Shown: positions 13,721 to 21,346 of the stretch, one piece after another
How the letters are laid out: every line of letters begins with the position of its first letter
How positions within the stretch are numbered: the stretch's first letter is position 1
Source: an uncultured Faecalibacterium sp.
Lineage (GTDB): Bacteria; Bacillota; Clostridia; Oscillospirales; Ruminococcaceae
Assembly (NCBI GenBank): GCA_934518555.1
Contig: CAKSXW010000004.1
Coordinates: 1-60,518 of the forward strand
Direction of reading: 5' to 3'
Length of the DNA stretch: 60,518 nt
Program-made: the position numbers and the translations under genes
The notes under the pieces: model-generated
The model's database searches: none
What the model saw: only the letters and a program-made list of their open reading frames with translations
Told to the model about the DNA's origin: nothing

Positions 13721-15034
13721 GCAGCCGAACAGCTGGGCAATGGCGGCCTCGTCCAGCTTGGAGCCGATGACCACCAGCTTGCCGCCCACGTCGGCACTGC
13801 GGCTGCGGACTTCCCACTCGCCGGGCACATAGTCGAACTCCAGCCAGCCGTCGGCACCGCCGTCCACGATGCCCTTAGACCGCAGGATCATGCCGTACTT
13901 GCCGGTATCCAGCTGGGTGAGGGCATCTTCCACCTGAGCCTTGGAGAACTTACGGGCAGTCTCCACGCCCCAGCTGGTAAACACCTCGTCGGCGTGGTGG
14001 TCGTGGTGATGGTGATGACCGCAGCAGCAATGGCCGTCATGGTCATGATGATGCTCGTGCTCATGTTCGTCATCATCATCGTCATGATCGTGGTGGTGGC
14101 CGCAGCAGCAGTGATCCTCGTGGTCATGGTCATGCTCGTCGTGGTCGTGGTGATGATGCTCATGCTCGTCATCATCGTCATCGTCGTCATGATCGTGATG
14201 GTGGCCGCAGCAGCAATGATCCTCATGGTCGTGGTCATGATCGTCGTGGTCATGGTGATGATGCTCGTGCTCATCGTCATCGTCATCCTCGTCATGATCA
14301 TGATGATGGCCGCAGCTGCACACACCGTTCTCATCGTAATGATGGTGGTGATGCTCGTGCTCGTCCTCGTCGTCCTCCTCATGGTCGTGCTCGGCGTTGG
14401 CCTGGGCAGCCATGGCAATGAGCTGAGCCTTGAAGTCGTCCTTGGTGGACATGGCCTTCAGGATCTGGTCCCCGGTCAGGTGGTCCCAATCGGTGGTGAC
14501 GATGGTGGCGGTGGGGTTCTTTTCCCGCAGCAGGGCCACAGCAGCAGCGATCTTTTCCTCGCTGGCGGTCTGGGTGCGGCTCAGCAGGATGCAGCTGGCG
14601 TGGCTGATCTGGTCATCGTAGAACTCGCCAAAGTTCTTCATATACATCTTGACCTTGTTGACGTCAGCCACGGTGACAAAGCTGTTCAGCTCCACCTCCA
14701 GGTGCTCGGCCACGCCCTCCACGGCACGGGTCACGTCGCTGAGCTTGCCTACGCCGGAGGGCTCGATGACGATGCGGTCCGGGTGATACTGCTCCACCAC
14801 CTGCTCCAGAGCGGTGCGGAAATCGCCCACCAGAGAGCAGCAGATGCAGCCGGCGTTCAGCTCGTTGATGCGGATGCCGCTTTCCTTCAAAAAGCCGCCG
14901 TCAATGCCGATCTCGCCAAACTCGTTCTCGATCAGCACCACCTGCTGGCCGGCAAAGGACTCCCGGATGAGCTTTTTGATCAGCGTGGTCTTGCCGGCCC
15001 CCAGGAAGCCGGAAAAAATATCGATCTTGGTCAT
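13718..15034 (-). CDS. COG0523 (CobW-family) GTPase metallochaperone with giant His/Asp/Cys repeat domain
   Basis: A 438-residue protein. The GTPase has Walker A GFLGAGKTT (9-17), the metal motif CICC (63-66) and IEPSGVG (90-96). Residues about 215-348 are an insertion of His, Asp, Glu and Cys built from four repeats that each begin with CxCGHHH (residues 239, 274, 309 and 336; spacing 35, 35 and 27). The CobW C-terminal domain follows (RKFSKAQVEDALTQL). Many COG0523 proteins have a short His-rich loop; one this long suggests zinc storage as well as delivery. The zinc-efflux operon is 8.6 kb away. The stop codon lies in element R1. Confidence 0.93.
   Translation of the reverse strand: MTKIDIFSGFLGAGKTTLIKKLIRESFAGQQVVLIENEFGEIGIDGGFLKESGIRINELNAGCICCSLVGDFRTALEQVVEQYHPDRIVIEPSGVGKLSDVTRAVEGVAEHLEVELNSFVTVADVNKVKMYMKNFGEFYDDQISHASCILLSRTQTASEEKIAAAVALLREKNPTATIVTTDWDHLTGDQILKAMSTKDDFKAQLIAMAAQANAEHDHEEDDEDEHEHHHHHYDENGVCSCGHHHDHDEDDDDDEHEHHHHDHDDHDHDHEDHCCCGHHHDHDDDDDDDEHEHHHHDHDEHDHDHEDHCCCGHHHDHDDDDDEHEHEHHHDHDGHCCCGHHHHHDHHADEVFTSWGVETARKFSKAQVEDALTQLDTGKYGMILRSKGIVDGGADGWLEFDYVPGEWEVRSRSADVGGKLVVIGSKLDEAAIAQLFGC
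13991..14392. repeat. Tandem repeats encoding the metal-binding domain
   Basis: About 400 bp of GAC/CAC/CAT-rich coding repeats with unit length near 105 bp, each encoding CxCGHHHDHD followed by acidic and histidine runs. The second and third units are almost identical, so unit number may vary between strains. Confidence 0.9.
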
Positions 15035-15105
15035 AATTTAAAATGCCTCTTTCTTTGTTAGCAAACAGAGCCGCAAAGTGCTGGCTCGAAGGATCTTACA
15101 TTCTT

Positions 15106-15114
15106 ATTATAGCA
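15106..15114 (-). promoter_or_regulatory. Extended -10 promoter of the COG0523 operon
   Basis: On the minus strand TGCTATAAT is a perfect extended -10 (TATAAT at 15106-15111), about 72 bases before the start codon. A TTGACA occurs only 7 bases upstream, too close to act as its -35. I see no clear Zur-type palindrome. Confidence 0.6.
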
Positions 15115-15225
15115 AGGCTGTCAATGGGAAAAGGGCCTTTTTCAAGAAAAAAATGTAACTTTTTTTGCAATTTGGTTGCGTTTTTGGGTTTTGGGTCCAA
15201 AAGAACGGCCGGGCAGGCCCCTTCT

Positions 15226-15430
15226 GGCATCGCCTGACGGCAACTCACCCCTTCCGTCATCGCCTGCGGCGATGCCACCCGCTCCCCACTCTGTCGCTAA
15301 TGCGACATCTCTCCCCGGCCGGGGAGAGTCTGTCCAAGGGGACGGCTTTTGGCGGTGGCGGCAAAGTTTCCGGCGCAGCGCAAAGGCGTCCCCTTGGGGG
15401 AGCTGGCGAACGTAGTGAGCCTGAGGGGGT
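15226..15430. repeat. Interspersed palindromic element R2 (composite)
   Basis: Holds hairpins CATCGCC-tgc-GGCGATG, GTCGC-taat-GCGAC, CTCCCCGGCCGGGGAG and CCCCTTGGGGG joined by the spacer GACGGCTTTTGGCGGTGG that also occurs (as GACGGCTTTCGTGGTGG) in R4. It fills most of the 530-bp gap 15035-15566; the rest holds the minus promoter and the aminopeptidase leader. Confidence 0.75.
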
Positions 15431-15566
15431 ATTCCCCACAAGCGGCGCACATTCCAAATCGTCCGCTCCTGCATTGCATTCTGGGCACCGGAATGATACA
15501 ATAAGCAGGAGCAAACCACCGCCGCCGGAGGTTTTTTTCCGGCAAAGACAGAAAGAGGGCTTTTTT

Positions 15567-17366
15567 ATGAGCATGAATACGGTTCCCGAGCGTCTGGCCG
15601 CCCTGCGTGCCGCCATGGAGGCAAATGGGGTGGATGTGTACCTGATCCCTGTGGGAGACCCCCACGCCAGCGAGTACCTGCCGGACCACTACACTTCCCT
15701 GACCTACTTCTCCGGTTTCCACGGCGAAAACTCCAACTTTGTGGTCACCAAGACCCAGAGTGCTGTTTGGGCCGACGGCCGGTACTTTGTGCAGGCAGAA
15801 AAAGAGATCGCCGGCACCGAGATCCAGCTGATGCGGATGGGGGAGCCGGGGGTGCCTACGGCAGAGGAATTCTGCGGCCAGGTGCTGCCGGAAAACGGCA
15901 CCCTGGGCCTGTGCGGCCTTACCGCCAGCTGCGCCCTGGTCAATGGGGTCAAAAAGGCTCTGGAGCCCAAGCACGGCACCATCAAGACCCTGTTCCTGGA
16001 GGATGAGTTGTGGACCGAGGGCCGCCCGGCCCGGCCCGAGACCCCGGCCTGGATCCTGCCCAAGGAATATGCCGGCTTCTCCCCGGCTGAAAAGCTGGAC
16101 CAGCTCCGTGGCAAGCTGAAGGAGCTGGGCTGCACCGCCCAGCTGGTGGGCAAGCTGGACAACCTGGCCTGGCTGCTGAACCTCCGTGCCATGGATATCG
16201 AGTGCACCCCCTACGCCATGGGCTACTGCTATGTGACCCCGGACCGTGCCGTGCTGTTTATCAACACTGCCCGGGTGACCCCGGAGGCTCGGGCTGAGCT
16301 GGAGGCCAACGGCGTGACTCTGGCAGAGTACGACGACGTGCTGGAGACCCTGGCCGCCGAGACCCAGCCCCAGACGGTGCTGGCCGACAGCGGTTCGGTG
16401 AACTACGCTGTGTACCAGGTGCTGGAAAATAACCCGGCCCTCACCGTAAAGGACGCCGCCGACCCCCTGCTGCCCATGAAGGGCGTGAAGAACCCGGTGG
16501 AGCTGGCCCACAATAAGGAAGCCCACCTCCGGGATGCCGTGGCTATGGTGCGGTTCCAGATGGAGCTGGAGCAGCGGCTGGCTGCCGGGGAGGAGCTGAC
16601 GGAGCTGACGGTGGACGAGATCCTCCACAAGTACCGCTCCGCCACCGATAAGTTTATTGTGGAGAGCTTTGGCACCATTGCAGCCTACGGCGGCAATGCA
16701 GCCATGATGCACTACCACGCCACCCCGGAAAACCACGCCAAGCTCCAGCGCAAGGGCTTTTTGTTGGTGGACAGCGGTGCCACCTACATGGACGGCACCA
16801 CCGACATCACCCGTACCTATCCCCTGGGTGAGCTGACGGAGGAGGAGCGGAAGTTCTACACCTGGACCCTCCAGTGCCATATCGACATTGCCAAGGCCGT
16901 GTGGCTGGACTACTGCGAGTGCAAGATGATCGACACCATTGCCCGTGAGCCCCTGTGGCGTCACCTGATCAACTACCGCTGCGGCACCGGCCACAGCGTC
17001 AGCTTTGTGGGCAATGTGCACGAGGGCCCCCACGCCCTCAACGGCCGCAACACCACCCTCATGCGCCCGGGCATGGTGGTCACCGATGAGCCCGGTGTCT
17101 ACGAGACCGACCTGGTGGGCATCCGCATCGAGAACGAGCTGGTGTGCGTCCACAAGGCCGACAACCAGTACGGCACCTTCCTGGCCTTTGAGCCCATCAC
17201 CTTTGTGCCCATTGCCACCTCTCCCCTGGTGCCCGGCGTGCTGACCAAGGATCAGCTGGATTGGCTGAACAACTACCACCGCCAGGTCTTTGAAAAGCTG
17301 GCTCCTCGCCTCAACGAGGAGGAGCGGGACTGGCTGGCGAAAAAGTGCGCTGCCATTGGCTGCTAA
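15567..17366 (+). CDS. Xaa-Pro aminopeptidase (M24B), long form
   Basis: A 599-residue enzyme that removes the first residue from peptides with proline in second position. Two creatinase-like N-terminal domains (about 1-300) precede the pita-bread catalytic domain, as in the long XPNPEP1-type enzymes rather than the 350-440 residue bacterial forms. Metal ligands can be seen: Asp in LVDSGATY, Asp in GTTDITRTY, His in GTGHSVSF, Glu in TDEPGVYE and Glu in RIENELV. No signal peptide, so cytoplasmic peptide recycling. ATG 15567 follows GAAAGAGGG; the open frame extends upstream through repeat R2 but without homology. Confidence 0.95.
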   Translation: MSMNTVPERLAALRAAMEANGVDVYLIPVGDPHASEYLPDHYTSLTYFSGFHGENSNFVVTKTQSAVWADGRYFVQAEKEIAGTEIQLMRMGEPGVPTAEEFCGQVLPENGTLGLCGLTASCALVNGVKKALEPKHGTIKTLFLEDELWTEGRPARPETPAWILPKEYAGFSPAEKLDQLRGKLKELGCTAQLVGKLDNLAWLLNLRAMDIECTPYAMGYCYVTPDRAVLFINTARVTPEARAELEANGVTLAEYDDVLETLAAETQPQTVLADSGSVNYAVYQVLENNPALTVKDAADPLLPMKGVKNPVELAHNKEAHLRDAVAMVRFQMELEQRLAAGEELTELTVDEILHKYRSATDKFIVESFGTIAAYGGNAAMMHYHATPENHAKLQRKGFLLVDSGATYMDGTTDITRTYPLGELTEEERKFYTWTLQCHIDIAKAVWLDYCECKMIDTIAREPLWRHLINYRCGTGHSVSFVGNVHEGPHALNGRNTTLMRPGMVVTDEPGVYETDLVGIRIENELVCVHKADNQYGTFLAFEPITFVPIATSPLVPGVLTKDQLDWLNNYHRQVFEKLAPRLNEEERDWLAKKCAAIGC

Positions 17367-17385
17367 CGGCTTGAAAACCCTATAA

Positions 17386-17438
17386 AAAAGGCGGGAAGTC
17401 TGCCGGAGCCTGCTGGCTGCCGGGGGCTTCCCGCTTTT
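17386..17438. terminator. Bidirectional terminator
   Basis: GGCGGGAAG and CTTCCCGCTTTT arms (17390-17438) with A-run before; it serves the aminopeptidase gene and the glycosyltransferase gene. Confidence 0.8.
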
Positions 17439-17450
17439 GGATAAAGGGTC

Positions 17451-18458
17451 TTATGCTTGGTGATGGTGGTGGGGGCTGCTCCGGTGCTCCTTCCGCTCAG
17501 CAGTGTGGGTCTGGGCGTCCTCCTTGGCGGTTTTCCAGTAGGCCTTGGCCTCCTCGATGACCTTCCGGAAGGGGCCGGAGGGGTAGGTGCTCTCGGCAAT
17601 GTCCACCAGGAACTTGTACAGCTGGGGCCGCACCTCCTCGTAGATGCCAAGCCGGGTGTACAGCTCGGTGTAGTAGTGGAACACCTGGATCTTGTTCTGC
17701 ACCAGGGAGGCGGCGTTGATCTGGGTGTGGCAGATGCTCTGGGGGTTCTGGACGTAGTAATACCCTGCCTCCGGGATGGACACCAGCACATCGGCGTACT
17801 CCAGGTACTGCATATTGAACACCAGGTCCTCAGCCCACCGTACCTCGCTGGTAAACTGGATCTGGTGGTCCACCAGCAGGTCCCGGCGGTACAGCTTGTT
17901 CCACAGCACTCCGTAAAAATAAGAGGCAGGCTTGTCCATCAGATGCCGGGCAAACTCGTCCTTGGTGTAGACCCCGGCAGGCAGAAAGCCGTACTCCCGT
18001 ACCTCCGGGGGCCGGGCCACAGTCATGACCCCCAGCTCGTCCTGGAGCTTGTCCAGCACCTGTTCCGGTTTGCTGGCCCCGGCAGGGATCACCATTTTGT
18101 AGGGAGCGATCACAAAGTCTGCCTGGTGCTGCAGGGCGGCCTCCACCAGATGCTGGGTGAAGTCCGGGTCCAGGTAGTCATCGCTGTCCACAAACTGCAC
18201 ATACTGGCCCCCGGCCAGCTTCAGGCCCAGGTTCCGGGTGTCGGACACGCCGGAGTTGGCTTTGTCCACCAGGATCACCCGGGGGTCCCGGCTGCGGTAG
18301 GCCTCGCACACCGGCAGGCTCTGATCCTTGGAGCCATCGTTCAGCACGATGACCTCGATGTTCCGCCAGGTCTGGGCCAGGATGCTGTCCAGGCAGCGTG
18401 CAATGTGGTTCTGGGCGTTGTACACCGGCAGAATGATGCTGACGAGAGGGGTTGTCAT
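17451..18458 (-). CDS. Family 2 glycosyltransferase
   Basis: A 335-residue GT-A enzyme. It starts with VSIILPVYNAQNHI, has LNDGSKDQS, and the metal-binding DxD region VDSDDYLD near residue 95. The C-terminal half carries aromatic residues and a His-rich end (HHHHQA). It transfers a sugar from a nucleotide donor, probably to a surface polysaccharide or lipid. It stands alone with no neighbouring polysaccharide genes, so acceptor is unknown. ATG 18458 follows AAAGGAGA. Confidence 0.9.
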   Translation of the reverse strand: MTTPLVSIILPVYNAQNHIARCLDSILAQTWRNIEVIVLNDGSKDQSLPVCEAYRSRDPRVILVDKANSGVSDTRNLGLKLAGGQYVQFVDSDDYLDPDFTQHLVEAALQHQADFVIAPYKMVIPAGASKPEQVLDKLQDELGVMTVARPPEVREYGFLPAGVYTKDEFARHLMDKPASYFYGVLWNKLYRRDLLVDHQIQFTSEVRWAEDLVFNMQYLEYADVLVSIPEAGYYYVQNPQSICHTQINAASLVQNKIQVFHYYTELYTRLGIYEEVRPQLYKFLVDIAESTYPSGPFRKVIEEAKAYWKTAKEDAQTHTAERKEHRSSPHHHHQA

Positions 18459-18490
18459 AGCGGTGTCTCCTTTACTGTTTGATCACTTCC

Positions 18491-18519
18491 ATCATACCCC
18501 CACTGGCAAAAAATTGCAA
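18491..18519 (-). promoter_or_regulatory. Promoter of the glycosyltransferase gene
   Basis: Minus-strand TTGCAA (18514-18519), 17-bp spacer, TATGAT (18491-18496). The heptamer TTGCAAG occurs again 20 bp away at 18534-18540, within the divergent leader. Confidence 0.65.
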
Positions 18520-18553
18520 GAGCAGTGGGGCCGTTGCAAGGAGGGAAATCCTT

Positions 18554-19282
18554 TTGATCTTTCACATTGCGGTATGCAGCCCTGACCCCGGGCTCCGGGC
18601 CGGGCTGGAACGCCAGTGCATGGAATATTTTGCCCGTCGGGAGGATGCCTGCATCGTGGTCCACCTGCCCTCGGCCCAGGCTCTGCTGAGCCGGGACGCT
18701 GAGGGGGAGCGGTATGAACTGTACCTGCTGGAGCTTTCCCCGGCGGCAGTACCGCCGGAGCTGGCCGCCGCCGGGGAGCTGCGCCGCCGGGGCCGCCGGA
18801 CCCCCCTGGCCTTTGTGGCCCGGACCCCGGCCCATGCCTACAGTGCCTACCGGGTGGAGGCCCTGCAATATCTGCTGCTGCCGGTGCGGCAGCGAGAGAT
18901 CTCGGCCCTGCTGGACCGGGCTACCGAGCCGGAATACGGCCCGGCCCTGGGGGTGAACACCGCCCAAGGCCTGCGGCGGCTGGCCTACAGCCGCATCGAG
19001 TACCTGGAGTGCACCCACCATGTGGTGCATTTCCACCTGACCAGCGGCGAGGACGTGGCCTCTTTGTCCCTCCGGGTGCCCTTTTCCACCGTGGCGGCTC
19101 CCCTGCTGGCAGATGGCCGGTTCTGGCAGCCCCATCGTTCCTATGTGGTGAACCTGGCAGAGGCAGAGCTGCTGGCCCCCGGAGAGCTGCGGATGCACAG
19201 TGGTGCCCGCATCTCCATCCCCCGGGGCCGGGAGGCCGCCCTGCGAGAGGCCCTGGGCCGCTTTGGCCGGGCCGGGCAGTAA
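18554..19282 (+). CDS. LytTR-type response regulator with atypical receiver (TTG start)
   Basis: A 242-residue protein. The C-terminal half (from RRLAYSRIEYLECTHHVV to the end) is a LytTR DNA-binding domain with the usual FWQPHRSYVVNL segment. The N-terminal half has receiver-like order, but the phosphorylation region reads YELYLLELSP, with Glu where the Asp of LDI is expected; the acidic pocket is also weak. It may be locked in one state or sense something else. The only start with a good SD (AAGGAGGG) is TTG 18554. No histidine kinase gene is adjacent. Confidence 0.82.
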   Translation: MIFHIAVCSPDPGLRAGLERQCMEYFARREDACIVVHLPSAQALLSRDAEGERYELYLLELSPAAVPPELAAAGELRRRGRRTPLAFVARTPAHAYSAYRVEALQYLLLPVRQREISALLDRATEPEYGPALGVNTAQGLRRLAYSRIEYLECTHHVVHFHLTSGEDVASLSLRVPFSTVAAPLLADGRFWQPHRSYVVNLAEAELLAPGELRMHSGARISIPRGREAALREALGRFGRAGQ

Positions 19283-19298
19283 CAGCTACCTTCTGAAT

Positions 19299-19350
19299 CA
19301 AAGAACCCCCTGCCGGGGTCCCGTTTCCGGGTCCGGCAGGGGGTTCTTTT
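19299..19350. terminator. Bidirectional terminator
   Basis: AAGAACCCCCTGCCGG and CCGGCAGGGGGTTCTTTT arms around a GGGTCCC..-rich loop end the LytTR gene and the HAD gene. Confidence 0.9.
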
Positions 19351-19359
19351 GGGGTTGGG

Positions 19360-20001
19360 TCAAAGGTCTGTCCAGTCCAGGGTGGTCCAGTCCGGCAGGT
19401 ACTGGTCACAGACCTGCTGCAGGGCCGGGTTCCCGGTGGGGTCCTGGATGCCCACCACCGTAAAACCGGCGTTGTGGGCGGTGGCGGCGGCATAAAGGCT
19501 GTCCTCGCCGACGGCAGCCTGGGCCGGGTCGGCACCCCCCAGCCGATGGAGGCACTCAAAAAACACCTCCGGGCGGCTCTTGTGCAAAGGGCCCTGGGCC
19601 TCTACGATAAAGCTGAAGTAGTCCAGCACCCCCAGCCGCTGCAGCACCGCCCGGCACTGGGGGGTCCAGGTGTTGGAGCAGATGCACATCCTGGCCCCCT
19701 GGGCCTGGAGCCGGGCCAGGGTGGTGCGGACCCCGGGCTTCAGCTCCACGGTGTCGTAGAGCTGGGCAATGACCTGCCGCATCACTTCGTTGTAGTTCTC
19801 CTCCGTCAGGGGCAGGTCGTAGGTCTCGATTAAGTACCGGGCCCCGTCGGCCATGCCCATGGTCAGCAGGGTGCTTTCCAGGTCCGTCTGGGGGCTGCGG
19901 CCATAGCGTTCCAGCAGGGCCAGAGGGGCACGCCGCCACACCGCCGTCATGCTGTCGGTAAGGGTGCCGTCCATATCAAAGATCCATTGCTTGCAGCGCA
20001 T
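19360..20001 (-). CDS. HAD-superfamily hydrolase (phosphoglycolate-phosphatase-like)
   Basis: A 213-residue HAD phosphatase. Motif I is FDMDGTLTDS near residue 10, motif II is in CICSNTWTP, and the Lys of HKSRPEVFF with the acidic GEDSLYAAATA segment complete motifs III and IV. A helical cap follows motif I, as in the beta-phosphoglucomutase/Gph group. Substrate is not evident. The start at 20001 follows AGGAGG. Confidence 0.88.
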   Translation of the reverse strand: MRCKQWIFDMDGTLTDSMTAVWRRAPLALLERYGRSPQTDLESTLLTMGMADGARYLIETYDLPLTEENYNEVMRQVIAQLYDTVELKPGVRTTLARLQAQGARMCICSNTWTPQCRAVLQRLGVLDYFSFIVEAQGPLHKSRPEVFFECLHRLGGADPAQAAVGEDSLYAAATAHNAGFTVVGIQDPTGNPALQQVCDQYLPDWTTLDWTDL

Positions 20002-20107
20002 GGAAGTTCCTCCTGTCGATTTTTGATTCCCGTTCAGTATACCATGGATCTTTGCTGCAAAAAAGCCGTGTAGTTGCAAAAAACGGGGAGAAATTTTCTC
20101 AAAAATA

Positions 20108-20116
20108 TGGTATACT
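20108..20116 (+). promoter_or_regulatory. Extended -10 promoter of the patatin-EI pair
   Basis: TGGTATACT with TATACT at 20111-20116, about 49 bases before the patatin start codon. Confidence 0.6.
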
Positions 20117-20164
20117 TGGAAAAAACCGGGGCCCAGCCCCGGCAGCAAGGGGGAGGCAGCAAGG

Positions 20165-21346
20165 ATGGACACAAAAACTACGCCGCAAAAGGCACTGGTG
20201 CTGGCTGGCGGCGGAGCCCGGGGCAGCTACCAGGTGGGCGTCTGGCGGGCCCTGATGGAGCTGGACTGGCACCCCCAGATCATTACCGGCACCAGCGTAG
20301 GCAGCCTGAACGGGGCCATGTTCGTGCTGGACCAATACGAGACCGCCCGGGATATGTGGCTCACCATCCGCAGCAAGGACGTGATGGAACTGCCGGAAGA
20401 AAACGCCGACCTGTCTGCCCTCCACGCCTTTCTGCGGCAGGTGGTCAAGGCCGGGGGCATGGATGTGTCCCCCCTGGAGGACATCGTGGACCGGGTGCTG
20501 CAAGAGGAGGCCCTGCGCCGGGCCGAGATCCGGTTCGGGCTGGTCACGGTGGAGCAGCGTGGTCTGCGGCCCCGGGAGCTGACGTTGGAGGAGATCCCAG
20601 AAGGCCAGGTGAAGGATTACCTCATGGCCTCGGCAGCCTGCTTCCCGGCGCTGCGTGCCCGGGAGATCGACGGGGTCAAGTTCCTGGACGGCGGCTACAG
20701 CGATAATATGCCTACGGGCCTTGCCAAGCGCATGGGGGCAGACCAGCTGGTGTGCGTGGACCTGGAAGGGGTGGGCATCACCCGGCCCAACCTGACGGGG
20801 CTGCCCACCACCCTGATCCGCAGCTACTGGGAGCTGGGGGATATCCTCCACTTTGACCCGGACACCGCACGCCGGAACATAGAGCTGGGCTACCACGACA
20901 CCCTCCGGGCCTTTGGACGGCTGCGAGGCTGCGCCTACGCCGTGGACAGCGGCCAGGAAAGCAGTGCCGATGCAGCAGCGTTCCGCACCCGGTTCGACGC
21001 TGTGCGGCGGCTGGTGCAGGAAAAATACCCGGTGACCCTGACGGCCGACGCCGCCCTGCGGTTTGCCCGGATGAAGGACCTGGATCTGGCTCCCCTGGAG
21101 GCGGCGGCAGAGGATGCCGGGGTGGACCCGGCCCCCTACTACACCACCCGTTCCCTGGGGCAGGCATTTTTGGAGCATTGTGACCGGGAGCGCATGGAGC
21201 GGTTCGCTCCCCTGTTTGCTGGCAACAGCAGTGCTGCCCAGGCCGCCCTGGCGGCCCTGCTGCCCAACACGTTCCTGCAGGCACTGGTCTACTGGACCCT
21301 GACGGTGTCTGCTTTGCCGGAGGTGACAGAACATGAAAGTATGTAA
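20165..21346 (+). CDS. Patatin-like phospholipase
   Basis: A 393-residue protein with the full patatin signature: oxyanion loop GGGARGSYQVG, nucleophile elbow GTSVGS (Ser), and the Asp of the dyad in DGGYSDN. The catalytic domain covers about residues 8-200; the remaining 190 residues are helical and not recognised. It probably hydrolyses membrane or dietary lipid acyl esters inside the cell, as no signal peptide is seen. Its last 14 bases overlap the next gene, so the two proteins are made together. Confidence 0.9.
   Translation: MDTKTTPQKALVLAGGGARGSYQVGVWRALMELDWHPQIITGTSVGSLNGAMFVLDQYETARDMWLTIRSKDVMELPEENADLSALHAFLRQVVKAGGMDVSPLEDIVDRVLQEEALRRAEIRFGLVTVEQRGLRPRELTLEEIPEGQVKDYLMASAACFPALRAREIDGVKFLDGGYSDNMPTGLAKRMGADQLVCVDLEGVGITRPNLTGLPTTLIRSYWELGDILHFDPDTARRNIELGYHDTLRAFGRLRGCAYAVDSGQESSADAAAFRTRFDAVRRLVQEKYPVTLTADAALRFARMKDLDLAPLEAAAEDAGVDPAPYYTTRSLGQAFLEHCDRERMERFAPLFAGNSSAAQAALAALLPNTFLQALVYWTLTVSALPEVTEHESM

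Noticed and set aside
13994..15061. Plus-strand frame with long Met/Val/Ile runs, looking like a membrane protein
   Set aside because: It is the antisense of the His/Asp repeat codons (GTC/ATG/GTG), which automatically read as hydrophobic residues.
15297..17279. 660-codon minus-strand frame opposite the aminopeptidase gene
   Set aside because: The plus-strand gene has all catalytic motifs; the minus product is low-complexity.
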